Positions 53,721 to 62,671 of a stretch of DNA of 64,000 nucleotides are shown piece by piece. The notes under the pieces were generated by a model. The model made no database searches. It was given only the letters and a program-made list of their open reading frames with translations, and was not told the origin of the DNA. The translations under genes and the position numbers were made by a program. Position 1 is the first letter of the stretch. Each line of letters opens with the position of its first letter. This DNA is from Gluconacetobacter asukensis (lineage in GTDB: Bacteria > Pseudomonadota > Alphaproteobacteria > Acetobacterales > Acetobacteraceae): assembly GCF_014174375.1 (NCBI RefSeq), contig NZ_JABEQE010000019.1, positions 1 through 64,000 on the forward strand, read 5' to 3'.

Positions 53721-54353
53721 TCAATAGCCGGTATAGCGGCCCGGGCGGTGGAAGGTGGCGACGACGCCGCTGATGGCGATGGCGCTGATGGCGGACAGGC
53801 CGACATGGGGGAGGTCGATCTTGAGGGTCGACATCGCCAGGATGAGGCAGTCGATCGCGAGTTGGACCTTGCCGACGTTCCAGCCCCGGTTCTTGTAGAG
53901 CCACAAAGTGACGACGCCGGTGCCGCCGACGCCGGCCTGGTGGCGGGCGAGGGAGAGGATGCCCATGCCGATGACGGTGCCGCCGAAGAAGGCGGCCCAG
54001 AGGGGGGCGATGAAGCCGAGTGTCATGATGTGGGGGAACAGCAGGGCGAACAGGGTGACGCTGCTGCTGACGAGGAAGGTCTTGACCGTGAAGGCCCAGC
54101 CCATCGTGCGGCTGGCGAAGATGAGGAAGGGGATGTTGATCAGCGTGAACAATGTGCCCGCCGAGAGCGGCAGGACGTAGGAAAGCAGCAGCGCCACCCC
54201 GGCCACGCCGCCGGTGACCAGCCCGGCGCGATGCAGGCAGGCCAGGCCCAGCACGATCAGCGAGCAGCCGATCACGAGCGCGTAGGCGTCCTCGAACAAA
54301 GAGTGGCGGAGGGCGGTGGACTCGCGGGAGGACGGGCTGGGCATGGCGGCCAT
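53721..54353 (-). CDS. YitT-family membrane protein
   Basis: Membrane protein of 210 residues with about five or six spans and the YitT/DUF161 landmarks: YALVIGCSLIVLGLACLHRAGLVTGGVAGVALLLSY and GTVIGMGILSLARHQAGVGGTGVVTLWLYKNRG. Function of the family is unknown. The C-terminal DUF2179-like domain of longer YitT proteins is absent, so this is the short form. Confidence 0.85.
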   Translation of the reverse strand: MAAMPSPSSRESTALRHSLFEDAYALVIGCSLIVLGLACLHRAGLVTGGVAGVALLLSYVLPLSAGTLFTLINIPFLIFASRTMGWAFTVKTFLVSSSVTLFALLFPHIMTLGFIAPLWAAFFGGTVIGMGILSLARHQAGVGGTGVVTLWLYKNRGWNVGKVQLAIDCLILAMSTLKIDLPHVGLSAISAIAISGVVATFHRPGRYTGY

Positions 54354-54427
54354 GGGTCAGGATCAGGGGAAGGGGCTTTTCCTAGAAAGCCCGCTTCGGC
54401 CTGTAAAGGGCGGCCGCACGGCAGCCC

Positions 54428-54616
54428 TCAATGCGTGGCGCGATCGATCTCGCGGCCCAGTTTTTCGGCCGGTCCCTTCGGCGGGTCCACGGTGTCCTGC
54501 ACCTTGTTGCCCAGATTGTCGATCTTCTGGCCCAGTGTCTCGGGCTTCTTCTTGCACCCGGTCAGGACGACGCAGCACAGGGCGGTGGCAAGTGCGGCGC
54601 GGGCGAACAAACGCAT
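54428..54616 (-). CDS. Small lipoprotein
   Basis: Peptide of 62 residues with a lipoprotein signal (MRLFARAALATALCCVVLTGC, lipid-attached Cys21) and a short, charged tail (KKKPETLGQKIDNLGNKVQDTV...EKLGREIDRATH). It lies between the YitT and pseudo-retropepsin genes in the same direction. Its small size and helical tail resemble Lpp-like or entericidin-type envelope peptides; the role is unknown. Confidence 0.8.
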   Translation of the reverse strand: MRLFARAALATALCCVVLTGCKKKPETLGQKIDNLGNKVQDTVDPPKGPAEKLGREIDRATH

Positions 54617-54680
54617 ACGAAATCCCCTTGTTTTTCGTGAGGATACAACGTCTTCGGCCGCCGAAGTTTCCGGGCCCCGG

Positions 54681-55778
54681 TCAGGGGCCGGGCGTGGCGG
54701 CGGGGGGTGGTGCGGGTGGTGTATCGTCCTGCTCCTGCACCTCGACATCGGCCAGGCGCGACTGGGCGAGGCTGAGGGCGGCCGAGGCCGGGGGGCCGGC
54801 ATCCGGCTGGACATCGGAAAAATAGAACATGCGGGTGGGGAATGCGAACAGCACCCGGCGCCCGCGGAAGAAATCCATGCCCAGGATATTGAACTGCGCG
54901 TCGGTGACATCGGCGGCCAGCGTGTCGCCGTGCCAGGTGCCGATGACGGGATGGGTGAAGCGGTGCCGATGGCCGATGATGGCGTTTCCGGCCTCGGTGC
55001 GCGAGCGCGGGTCGTCGGCCAATGCTGCCTCCCCTACCCCGATATCGGCGGCATCGGCCGCGCGCACGATCGAGGCGTTGGAGCCGGGTTCGACCTGCAT
55101 GCCGATCGGCGCGCCGTCGATCGCAACCTGGACCGTGACGGCCATGCCCAACGGGTTGGGCATCAGCAGGGCGGTATAGGCGTGCGCGCCCACCAGCGCC
55201 GGCAAGGGTGGACAGGCGGCGGCCCCGGTTTCCTTGAACAGGGTGACGGTCTGGCCGGGGAAATCCATCAGCACGTCGTAATTGCCCAGGATATCGTAGC
55301 CCACCACGCCCAGCACCGGCTGGCCCGCCACCTTCCTGTCGCCGATCTGCCCCAGGATCACGGCCGGGACATGGTGGGCCGAGCCGCGATCGAGCTGGAG
55401 CCGGTCGACGACGGTCTCCCTCGTCTCGCCTGCGCCGGTGACCGTTTTCATCTGCAACGACCGGCCATGGTCGTAGCCTATGCCGGGCCGTTCGAAGACG
55501 CCCAGCATCTCCTGCGACAGGCTGAGGAAGGCCATGCCCTCGGCCGCGTTGAGCGTGACCGGCACGCCGGGGCTGCCCTCGCCCGTCAGCAATGGCAGCG
55601 ACAGGACATGGGCGATGCAGCGGCCGTTCTGTGGCGCGGGGGGTGGGGGATCGGTCGCGCCCACAGGCGGCGAGACGGGTTGCCCGTAGGCGGCCATCAT
55701 GGGCCAGGGCAGCATCGCCGCCAGCAGGAGCGGCAACGGCGTGAAGCCGGAGCGGGCCGCACGCCGCCATGCCGACAT
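54681..55778 (-). CDS. Secreted retropepsin-like protein lacking visible catalytic Asp
   Basis: Exported protein of 365 residues with a signal peptide and two copies of a retropepsin-like fold. Each ends in the typical glycine-rich strand: VLGVVGYDILGNYDVLMDFPGQTVTLF (about 155-182) and NILGMDFFRGRRVLFAFPTRMFYF (about 300-323). Where the catalytic D-[ST]-G-A should stand, the sequence reads LNAAEGMAF and VEPGSNASIV, so both aspartates seem lost. It may be a structural or binding protein derived from a periplasmic aspartic protease. Runs toward the small lipoprotein gene. Confidence 0.72.
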   Translation of the reverse strand: MSAWRRAARSGFTPLPLLLAAMLPWPMMAAYGQPVSPPVGATDPPPPAPQNGRCIAHVLSLPLLTGEGSPGVPVTLNAAEGMAFLSLSQEMLGVFERPGIGYDHGRSLQMKTVTGAGETRETVVDRLQLDRGSAHHVPAVILGQIGDRKVAGQPVLGVVGYDILGNYDVLMDFPGQTVTLFKETGAAACPPLPALVGAHAYTALLMPNPLGMAVTVQVAIDGAPIGMQVEPGSNASIVRAADAADIGVGEAALADDPRSRTEAGNAIIGHRHRFTHPVIGTWHGDTLAADVTDAQFNILGMDFFRGRRVLFAFPTRMFYFSDVQPDAGPPASAALSLAQSRLADVEVQEQDDTPPAPPPAATPGP

Positions 55779-55838
55779 CAGCGTTTGCCCATCATCGTTC
55801 CGCCACGCCCTGCCCCACCATGCAGCGATTTCACCGCA

Positions 55839-56417
55839 TCACGAGAAGGGCCGGCGGTCGAGATGGTAGCGGATCTCGGTGAGCACGCGCGCGATCACCT
55901 CGGCGGGCGGGCCTTCGCATTCCACCGTCAGCGCGTGTTCGTCGGGTGTCGGCACTTCCAGCGCGGCAAGCTGGCTGGGCAGCAGGGTGGGCGGCATGTA
56001 GTGGCCCTGGCGGCGGGCCAGCCGCGTCTCCAGGAGCGATTTGGGCACATCCAGATAGATGAACGTCACCCGGCCTGCTCCCTGGCGCAGGATGTCGCGA
56101 TAGGAATGTTTGAGCGCCGAGCAGGTCAGGATGCCGCCGCCGCCATCGGCCAGCCGCTCCACGATCCAGGCGTGGCAAAGCGCCAGCCACGGCAGGCGAT
56201 CTTCATCGGTCAGGGGGATGCCGGCCGCCATCTTGTCGACATTGGCCTGGGGATGGAGGTTATCGCCTTCCTGATACGGCCAGCCCAGCAGATTGTGCAG
56301 CCCCTCGGCCACCGAGGTCTTGCCGCTGCCGGACACGCCCATCAGCACGATGACATGGGGGGGAATCCCCTCCGCCACCGGCAGCGGCGCCTGCCGCTCC
56401 GTCTCCGGCGCGCTCAT
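55839..56417 (-). CDS. gntK: Gluconokinase
   Basis: Phosphorylates gluconate to 6-phosphogluconate. The 192-residue protein has the P-loop GVSGSGKTS, the GDNLHP and KMAAGIPLTDEDRLPWL motifs, and CSALKHSYRDILRQG and RRQGHYMPPTLLPSQLAALE of the GntK family. It ends the pentose-phosphate operon and overlaps rpiA by four bases. In acetic acid bacteria gluconate made by periplasmic glucose oxidation enters metabolism through this step. Confidence 0.95.
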   Translation of the reverse strand: MSAPETERQAPLPVAEGIPPHVIVLMGVSGSGKTSVAEGLHNLLGWPYQEGDNLHPQANVDKMAAGIPLTDEDRLPWLALCHAWIVERLADGGGGILTCSALKHSYRDILRQGAGRVTFIYLDVPKSLLETRLARRQGHYMPPTLLPSQLAALEVPTPDEHALTVECEGPPAEVIARVLTEIRYHLDRRPFS

Positions 56418-57118
56418 GCCGCCACCAGGCGGGTCAGGCCCTGACGGCCGGCCACGATGACCTCAGACGTGCGATGGACGAACAGGCCGCTTTCGATCAC
56501 GCCGACAATATCGCCGATCGCGGCCTCCAGCGCCCTCGGGTCCTCGATCGGGCCGAAGGTGCAGTCCAGGATCAGGTTGCCGCCATCGGTGACGAACAGC
56601 TCGCCGTCGCGCTTGATGCGCAGTGCCACCCGCGCGCCGAGCTCGCCCAGTTGCCGTGCCGTGCTTTCCCAGCCGAAGGGCGTGACCTCGACGGGGACCG
56701 GGGAGCGGCTGCCCAGATGGTCGACCAGCTTGCCCTCGTCGACGATGACGACGAAGCGCCGGGCGGCCGCCGCCACGATCTTCTCGCGCAGCAGGGCGCC
56801 GCCCAGGCCCTTGATCAGGTCCAGCGAGCCGCGCTCGACCTCGTCCGCGCCGTCGATGGCGAGGTCGAGCTGGGCGTGAGTGGAAAAATCGACCAGGGTG
56901 ATGCCCAGCGCCCGCGCCTGTTCCGCCGAGCGTTCGGAGGTGGGAATGCCGACGAAGCGCAGCCCGTCCGCCCAGCGCCGGCCGAGCGCGTCGATCATCA
57001 GCGCCGCCGTGCTGCCCGTGCCGAGGCCTACGGCCATGCCGTCCTGCACCATCGCGGCGGCTTCTTCGGCCGCCCTGCGTTTCAGTTCACCCATCGGGTC
57101 TGAATTCTGGCCGCTCAT
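56414..57118 (-). CDS. rpiA: Ribose-5-phosphate isomerase A
   Basis: Isomerises ribulose 5-phosphate and ribose 5-phosphate. Product of 234 residues from the ATG at 57118 (the frame is open to 57175). Landmarks: MAVGLGTGSTAALMIDAL, GIPTSERSAEQARALG, LDLAIDGADEVERGSLDLIKGLGGALLREK and VPVEVTPFGWE. It follows pgl by about 90 bp and overlaps gntK by four bases. Confidence 0.95.
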   Translation of the reverse strand: MSGQNSDPMGELKRRAAEEAAAMVQDGMAVGLGTGSTAALMIDALGRRWADGLRFVGIPTSERSAEQARALGITLVDFSTHAQLDLAIDGADEVERGSLDLIKGLGGALLREKIVAAAARRFVVIVDEGKLVDHLGSRSPVPVEVTPFGWESTARQLGELGARVALRIKRDGELFVTDGGNLILDCTFGPIEDPRALEAAIGDIVGVIESGLFVHRTSEVIVAGRQGLTRLVAA

Positions 57119-57205
57119 CCTGTTCCCTTTCCGGAACCTGCCGGCGGTACCGGCGGTTCTCTTATCCTTATCCAATTGCCCCCTGGCTGCGGGGAGCGGT
57201 GATCG

Positions 57206-57940
57206 TCATACGCCAGCAGCCGCCTTGTCCACCAGCCAGGTCAGGTCGCCCTCGGTCGTGATGTGGCTGGCGGGTTCCACCGGATCGCCGGCGCGTACGC
57301 GGGCAAAGACTTCGCGCTTGCCCGCGCCGGCCAGCATGAAGACCACGTGCCGGCTGGAATGGATCGCCGGATAGGTCAAAGTCAGCCGGGTATGGGGGGC
57401 GTCGTCGGGCACGCAGGTGGACACCCACAATTTGCGCTCCTGCAATACCGGCTGGCGGGGGAAGAGCGAGGCGGTGTGGCCGTTATCGCCCAGCCCCAGC
57501 AGCACGACATCGAACAGCGGGCGGCCGGGTTGCAATTCCGCAGCGCCGTACAGTGCCTGCAAGGCCGCCTGGTAGCGCGCGGCGGCATCGGCCGGGTCGC
57601 CGTCGGTGGGCATGGGATGCACCTGGGCCGGCGGAATGGCGACATGCGACAGCAGGGCCGCCTGCGTCATGGCGTAATTGCTGGCCGGATCGGCAGGCGG
57701 CACGAACCGCTCGTCGCCGAAGAACAGGTGGGTGCGCGCCCACGGGAAGCGGGTGGCATAGTCCGCCGAGCCCAGGATTTCATACAGCCGCTTGGGCGTG
57801 GACCCGCCGGACAGCGCGACCACGAACGGACCATCCGTCTTGGCCAGCGCCTGTTCGGTCAGCCATTCGGCCACATGGTGGGCGATCGCCTCGCCATCGT
57901 CCAGCACGACCACCCGGCCGTTCGTCACATCATGACCCAT
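57206..57940 (-). CDS. pgl: 6-Phosphogluconolactonase
   Basis: Hydrolyses 6-phosphogluconolactone in the oxidative pentose-phosphate route. The 244-residue protein has VALSGGSTPKRLYEIL, THLFFGDERFVPPADPASNY and VVLLGLGDNGHTASLFP, typical of the DevB/Pgl family. Its ATG coincides with the last base of the preceding HAD stop, so the genes are coupled. It comes after the two HAD genes in the operon. Confidence 0.95.
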   Translation of the reverse strand: MGHDVTNGRVVVLDDGEAIAHHVAEWLTEQALAKTDGPFVVALSGGSTPKRLYEILGSADYATRFPWARTHLFFGDERFVPPADPASNYAMTQAALLSHVAIPPAQVHPMPTDGDPADAAARYQAALQALYGAAELQPGRPLFDVVLLGLGDNGHTASLFPRQPVLQERKLWVSTCVPDDAPHTRLTLTYPAIHSSRHVVFMLAGAGKREVFARVRAGDPVEPASHITTEGDLTWLVDKAAAGV

Positions 57941-58752
57941 TACAAATCCTCTCCGAGAATATAACGCTCGACCCCCACCGCGAACCCTTCCTCCTCGGAC
58001 GAGGTGGTGACATGGGTGGCCTGCGCCTTGACCTCATCCGACGCCTGGCCCATCGCGATGGACAGGCCGCTGGGGCGGAACATCAGCACATCATTGGGCT
58101 GGTCGCCCAGTGTGGCGATCTGTGCCGCCGGGATGCCCAGCAGCCGCACCAGCGCCGCCACCACGCCGCCCTTGTTGGCATCGTGGTGCGTGACATCGAC
58201 ATAATAAGGCTGGGACCGCGCGGCCGAGGCCGCATCGCCCAGCGCCTGTTGCAGGTCGTGCTCGACCCGCTTCATCAGGTCCAGATCGTCGGACACGCCG
58301 GTGATCTTGACCACCTGATCCAGCGCCGCGCCCACATCCGCGACCCTGGGCGGAAATTTCACCGTCCATTGCTCGCGCGCCACATGCGGGGCTTCGGCAT
58401 TGGAGACGATCCAGTCATTGCCGTTATAGACCCAGGGATCGACCTTGTGGTCGCGCAGGATCTCCAGCGTGCGGCGGGCGACGTCGGGGGTGAGCGTGTG
58501 GGATTCGATCACCGAATAATCGGGGCGCACGATCATGCCGCCGTTGAAGCCGGCAATCGGCTGGTCGATATGCAGCGGGTCGATGACCATCTTCATGCCC
58601 AGCGGCGGGCGGCCGCTGGTGATGGTGAAGAGGATATCCTTCTCGCGCAGCCGCTCCACGGCACGGATCGCGCGCGGGGTGAGGATCTTTTCGCGCGTGA
58701 CCAGGGTTCCGTCGACATCGGCCAGTACCAGCCGGATGTGATCCGCGCCCAT
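57940..58752 (-). CDS. HAD-superfamily Cof-type phosphatase (copy 1)
   Basis: Sugar-phosphatase-type HAD of 270 residues. The nucleophile motif is ADVDGTLVT (Asp12, Asp14), then FTITSGRPPLGMKM, PIAGFNGGMIV in the cap region, and GDQPNDVLMF as the last motif. It lies inside the pentose-phosphate operon and is a paralogue of the next upstream gene. Substrate unknown; a sugar phosphate of this pathway is a fair guess. Confidence 0.88.
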   Translation of the reverse strand: MGADHIRLVLADVDGTLVTREKILTPRAIRAVERLREKDILFTITSGRPPLGMKMVIDPLHIDQPIAGFNGGMIVRPDYSVIESHTLTPDVARRTLEILRDHKVDPWVYNGNDWIVSNAEAPHVAREQWTVKFPPRVADVGAALDQVVKITGVSDDLDLMKRVEHDLQQALGDAASAARSQPYYVDVTHHDANKGGVVAALVRLLGIPAAQIATLGDQPNDVLMFRPSGLSIAMGQASDEVKAQATHVTTSSEEEGFAVGVERYILGEDL

Positions 58753-58774
58753 ACGTTATTCTCCGTCCTTAAGG

Positions 58775-58891
58775 TCGGGCTCTGCCCGAACCCGGAAGGG
58801 GACAGTCGTCCCCTTCACCCCTGTTCGTTGCCCGACAACTGGTTTCCAAAGGCGACTGCCTTTGGTGGGGTGCGGGGCAAAGCCCCGCGAA
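58775..58891. repeat. Composite hairpin repeat (modules alpha and beta), family 3
   Basis: Module alpha (58775-58836) and module beta (58839-58889) in tandem, filling the whole gap between the two HAD genes and touching the stop codon of the second. Stems differ from those at 51919 and 53645 by paired changes (for example GGGGACAGTCGTCCCC against GGGGGCGTGGCCCCC). Confidence 0.8.
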
Positions 58892-59734
58892 TCAGGCTCG
58901 TGGAAGAACATAATCGTGCATCGCCTGGGCCCAGCCGCTTTGGGTGTTGGCGCCTGTTACGAAGTGGGCGTGCGTTTTCACTGCGTCGGGCGCGTTGCCC
59001 ATGGCAATGGCGACGCCGGCTTCGTCCAGCATCGGCACGTCGTTGTTCATGTCGCCGATGCAGGCGACCTCGCTGATATCGACTTCCATCAGGCGGGCCA
59101 GTTCCATGGCCGCGTAGCCCTTGTTGGCCTGGGGGTGGGTGATATCGAGATAGTAATCCGACGACCGATGCACGCTGGCATGGCCGGCCAGGAGGGTGGC
59201 CAGCCGGGCCTCGGCTTCGGCAAGGCGGGGATAGTCCGCCGAGGCGCCCATGATCTTGCCGACATCATGATAATGGCCGGTGAAATCGGGCACCACCACC
59301 GGCTCGGTCTGCACCGTCTCGCGCTCGCGCGCCACATAGGGGCCGTGGGGGTCGGTGATCAGCCAGTCGCGGCCGATGAACAGCCAGGCGCTGACCTCGT
59401 CCTGATGCAGAGCGCCGACGGCCTCGCGCGTTGTAGCCGGGGCGAGCGACAGGCGGGAGAGGATGGTGCCGTCGGGCCGTGCGACCAGGCCGCCATTCAG
59501 CCCGGCATAGGGCGTGTCGATGCCCAGCGGGCCGAGGAACATCTCCATCCCGCGCGGGGCGCGGCTGCTGACCAGGCACAGCGTGATGCCCGCCGCGCGC
59601 AGGGCCCGCGCGGCCTCCAGCACCGGGTGGGTCAGGCGCTTGTCGGGCGTGACCAGCGTGCCGTCGATGTCGGAGACCACCAACCGGACACGCCCGGACG
59701 GGCCGGGACGCTGCGGCAATCCGGGCGCGCTCAT
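58892..59734 (-). CDS. HAD-superfamily Cof-type phosphatase (copy 2)
   Basis: Paralogue of the HAD gene at 57940: 280 residues from the ATG at 59734, which overlaps the zwf stop by four bases (the frame is open to 59980). Motifs: [13 protein letters not shown] (Asp22, Asp24), [32 protein letters not shown]. The two copies share order and cap but differ widely in sequence, suggesting old duplication and separate substrates within the pathway. Confidence 0.88.
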   Translation of the reverse strand: MSAPGLPQRPGPSGRVRLVVSDIDGTLVTPDKRLTHPVLEAARALRAAGITLCLVSSRAPRGMEMFLGPLGIDTPYAGLNGGLVARPDGTILSRLSLAPATTREAVGALHQDEVSAWLFIGRDWLITDPHGPYVARERETVQTEPVVVPDFTGHYHDVGKIMGASADYPRLAEAEARLATLLAGHASVHRSSDYYLDITHPQANKGYAAMELARLMEVDISEVACIGDMNNDVPMLDEAGVAIAMGNAPDAVKTHAHFVTGANTQSGWAQAMHDYVLPRA

Positions 59735-61269
59735 GCGCCCAGCGCCAGCCAGTGGCGGCCGTCGCGGGCCAGCAGGGCGTCGGCCTCGACCGGGCCGGAC
59801 GAGCCGGCGGCGTAGGCGCAGAGCGGCGCCGCGCCGACATGCGCGCCCCAGTCCAGCGCCGGCTGGACGACCTGCCACCCGGCTTCGATATTGTCGGCGC
59901 GCTGGAACAGGGTCGCGTCTCCGATCAGGCAATCGTAGATCAGCGTTTCGTAGCCGGTACTGGGCCCGTCGCTGAACCATTCGGAATAATCGAACTTCAT
60001 CCGCACCCCGCCCAGGCGCACGGTGGGGCCCGGTACCTTGGCGCCGAATTGCAGCGTCACGCCCTCGGTGGGCTGGATATGCATGGTCATGATGTTGGGG
60101 GTCAGCCGCTCGACCGGCGTGTCGCGGAACAGCGCGTAGGGCGCGTGGCGGAAGTGGATCGCGATCTCGGTCCGGCGCTCGGCCAGGCGCTTGCCGGTGC
60201 GCAGGTAGAACGGCACCCCGGCCCAGCGCCAGTTATCGACCGCCAGCTTCATCGCCACATAGGTTTCGGTCTGCGAATCCGGGGCCACGTCGGGCTCGTC
60301 GCGATAGGCGGGCACGTCCTCGCCGCCCAGCATGCCGGCGACATACTGGCCGCGCACCACGTCGTCGGCGCCCACGCAATGGGCGGCCTTCAGCACCTTC
60401 GATTTCTCGTCGCGCACCGCGTCGGCGTCGAACGAGACCGGGGCTTCCATCGCCGTCATGGCCAGGAGCTGCATCAGGTGGTTGGGCACCATGTCGCGCA
60501 GGGCGCCCGTGCCCTCGTAGAAGCGGCCGCGCCGTTCCACGCCCACGGTTTCGGCCGCCGTGATCTGGACATGGTCGATATTCTGGCGGTTCCACAAGGG
60601 CTCGAAGAACCCGTTGGAGAAGCGCAGGGCCAGGATGTTCTGGACCGTTTCCTTGCCCAGATAATGGTCGATCCGATAGATCTGCCGCTCGCGCAGCACG
60701 CCCAGCAGGCGGCGGTTCAGCTCCCGCGCCGATTGCAGGTCGTGGCCGAAGGGTTTTTCGACGATCACGCGGCGGAAGGTGCCGTTGCCGTTGGCCTCGG
60801 TGACCAGGCCGGATTCACCCAGGCGGTCGCTGATGGCGCCGAAGAAGCGGGCGGCGACGGCCAGGTAGAACACGGCATTGCCCGACCCGATCCGTTCGCT
60901 GAGGGCGGCGTAGGTCGAGGCTTCCTCGAACGAGCCGCGCAGATAGGAAATCCGGCTGCTCAGCCAGGTCCACATATCCTCGCGCAGGGTGGTGGCCGCC
61001 GTGCCGCGCCGGGCCACGAATTCCTGCAATGCCTCGTTGAACTGCGCGCGCAGCACCTCGTCGGACAGATCGGCCCAGTCCACGGCGACGATCGAGAATC
61101 CCTCATCCAGCAGTCCGGCACAGGCCAGATTGTAGATGGCGGGCACCAGCAGGCGCTTCGTCAGGTCGCCGCCGCCACCGAAGATGACGAAGACGCATGG
61201 CGGGGCACGCCGTGGCGGAGGGCTGCTCCCTTCGATCTCGGAGGACGCGGACGCGATGATTCCATCCAT
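59731..61269 (-). CDS. zwf: Glucose-6-phosphate 1-dehydrogenase
   Basis: First enzyme of the oxidative pentose-phosphate pathway, oxidising glucose 6-phosphate with NAD(P)+. The 512-residue protein has [12 protein letters not shown] (in place of the common GASGDLT), VEKPFGHDL, the active-site [13 protein letters not shown] and [12 protein letters not shown] short Ser/Pro-rich N terminus (1-24) precedes the Rossmann fold. It is the second complete gene of the operon in this window after gnd. Confidence 0.96.
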   Translation of the reverse strand: MDGIIASASSEIEGSSPPPRRAPPCVFVIFGGGGDLTKRLLVPAIYNLACAGLLDEGFSIVAVDWADLSDEVLRAQFNEALQEFVARRGTAATTLREDMWTWLSSRISYLRGSFEEASTYAALSERIGSGNAVFYLAVAARFFGAISDRLGESGLVTEANGNGTFRRVIVEKPFGHDLQSARELNRRLLGVLRERQIYRIDHYLGKETVQNILALRFSNGFFEPLWNRQNIDHVQITAAETVGVERRGRFYEGTGALRDMVPNHLMQLLAMTAMEAPVSFDADAVRDEKSKVLKAAHCVGADDVVRGQYVAGMLGGEDVPAYRDEPDVAPDSQTETYVAMKLAVDNWRWAGVPFYLRTGKRLAERRTEIAIHFRHAPYALFRDTPVERLTPNIMTMHIQPTEGVTLQFGAKVPGPTVRLGGVRMKFDYSEWFSDGPSTGYETLIYDCLIGDATLFQRADNIEAGWQVVQPALDWGAHVGAAPLCAYAAGSSGPVEADALLARDGRHWLALGA

Positions 61270-61334
61270 ATGGGGCGTTTCCCTGCACTGTTTCCATCTG
61301 ATGTTGTGGACACTGAGGGTTCTGCTAAGGATCT

Positions 61335-61456
61335 CTTCTTTTTCTGAAGAAAAAGAAGCAAAAAGACTTTTATACGTTCGGGGACATCGTGTGTCCCCAG
61401 CACAAGGCTGCTGAACGAATCAAAAAGTTTTTTGGTTCTTTTTTTCAAAAAAGAAC
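61335..61456. repeat. Two-hairpin intergenic repeat, family 2, copy B (inverted)
   Basis: Inverted copy of 20606-20726, with both terminal dyads kept (61335-61358 and 61435-61456) and a different variable middle containing the extra small hairpin GGGGACA/TGTCCCC at about 61380-61398. It lies between zwf and gnd, genes of the same direction, so here it cannot simply end transcription. Confidence 0.8.
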
Positions 61457-61508
61457 GAAGACCGCCGCCCCTTCGTCGTTGGTCCACAACATGATCATTC
61501 TTCTTCTG

Positions 61509-61538
61509 CCTGCCTGTGGAACGCATTCCACAGGCAGG
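61509..61538. terminator. Perfect hairpin downstream of gnd
   Basis: Arms CCTGCCTGTGGAA (61509-61521) and TTCCACAGGCAGG (61526-61538), loop CGCA, 27 bp beyond the gnd stop. No T tract follows, so it may protect the 3' end or reduce readthrough into zwf rather than fully stop transcription. Confidence 0.55.
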
Positions 61539-61564
61539 AGCTTACCGTTCCTGAAAGACTGGTC

Positions 61565-62560
61565 TTACTTTTTCTCGACATGCCCGCCGAAGCCGAAGCG
61601 CATGGCGGAGAGGATCTTCTCGGCGTAGTTGTTGCCGGTGCGCGAGCGGAAGCGCGTGAACAGCGAGGCGGTGATGACCGGGGCCGGCACCGATTCCTCG
61701 ATCGCGGCTTCGAGCGTCCAGCGGCCTTCGCCGGAATCCGCGACTTCGCCGGTGAATTCGGACAGTGACGCGTTCTTGGCAAGCGCCTCTGCCGTCAGGT
61801 CCAGCAGCCAGGAGGAGACGACGCTGCCCCGGCGCCAGACTTCGGCGATGTCGGCCATGTTCAAGTCGAAGCGCTGGTCCTCGGGCAGGAGCGGCGAGTT
61901 CTTGGTCTTCATGATGTCGAAGCCTTCGGCGAAGGCCTGCATCATGCCGTATTCGATGCCGTTATGGACCATCTTCACGAAATGGCCCGAACCGGCGGGG
62001 CCGCAATGCAGATAGCCCTTCTCGGCGCGGGGATCGAGGTCCGGCTTGTCGCGGTCGGGGGTGGGGGGCACGTCGCCCTTGCCCGGCGCCAGGGCGTCCA
62101 GGATCGGGTCGATATGGTCGGCCGAATCCTTGGTGCCGCCGTACATCATGCAATAGCCGCGCTCCAGGCCCCACACGCCGCCGGAGGTGCCGACGTCGAT
62201 ATAGTGAATGCCCTTTTCCGCCAGCTGGGCGGCGCGGCGGATATCGTCCTTGTAGTAGCTGTTGCCGCCGTCGATCAGGATGTCGTCGCGGCCCAGCAGG
62301 CCGGCCAGTTCCTGCACCGCTGCCTCGGTGATCTCGCCGGCGGGCAGCATGACCCACACGATCTTGCGCGAGGCCGTCAGCTTGCCCACCAAGTCGGCCA
62401 CGCTGTCGGCGGCGATGCCGCGCCCGCCTTCGGTCCGGTCGCGGACCTTGCCCACCGTGGCGGGATCGCGGTCGAACAGGACCACGTCATGCCCGTGGCG
62501 CGACAGGCGGACGGCGATGTTGCCGCCCATGCGACCCAGGCCGATGATGCCGATTTGCAT
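61565..62560 (-). CDS. gnd: 6-Phosphogluconate dehydrogenase, short NAD-type
   Basis: Decarboxylating dehydrogenase producing ribulose 5-phosphate. Length 331 is that of the short (GndA/YqeC-like) class, not the 470-residue NADP form. GLGRMGG (8-14) opens the nucleotide site; Asp30 (LFDRDP) at the end of the second strand favours NAD+. [29 protein letters not shown] and [12 protein letters not shown] are family motifs. Acetic acid bacteria are known for an NAD-preferring enzyme of this length. It lies between tal-pgi and zwf. Confidence 0.95.
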   Translation of the reverse strand: MQIGIIGLGRMGGNIAVRLSRHGHDVVLFDRDPATVGKVRDRTEGGRGIAADSVADLVGKLTASRKIVWVMLPAGEITEAAVQELAGLLGRDDILIDGGNSYYKDDIRRAAQLAEKGIHYIDVGTSGGVWGLERGYCMMYGGTKDSADHIDPILDALAPGKGDVPPTPDRDKPDLDPRAEKGYLHCGPAGSGHFVKMVHNGIEYGMMQAFAEGFDIMKTKNSPLLPEDQRFDLNMADIAEVWRRGSVVSSWLLDLTAEALAKNASLSEFTGEVADSGEGRWTLEAAIEESVPAPVITASLFTRFRSRTGNNYAEKILSAMRFGFGGHVEKK

Positions 62561-62636
62561 AATGTTACGTCTCCATGGCGCGGTACGACGCCGCGCATAA
62601 GCCAGCCCCCGGACGCGTCTTCATGAAACCGGGGGT

Positions 62637-62661
62637 GCCCCGCCCGCGTGGCGGGCGGGGC
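62637..62661. other. GC-rich hairpin between the isomerase gene and gnd
   Basis: Arms GCCCCGCCCGC (62637-62647) and GCGGGCGGGGC (62651-62661), 11 bp perfect with a 3-nt loop, just beyond the stop codon at 62672. Without a T tract on the minus strand it is more likely an RNA-processing or stability element. Confidence 0.5.
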
Positions 62662-62671
62662 CGTCCAGATG

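Noticed and set aside
53715..61347. Long antisense open frames opposite known genes (for example 53715-56444 and 59752-61347 on the plus strand)
   Set aside because: High GC content leaves long antisense frames; the opposite strand carries well-recognised enzymes, and the antisense translations are low-complexity without domains.
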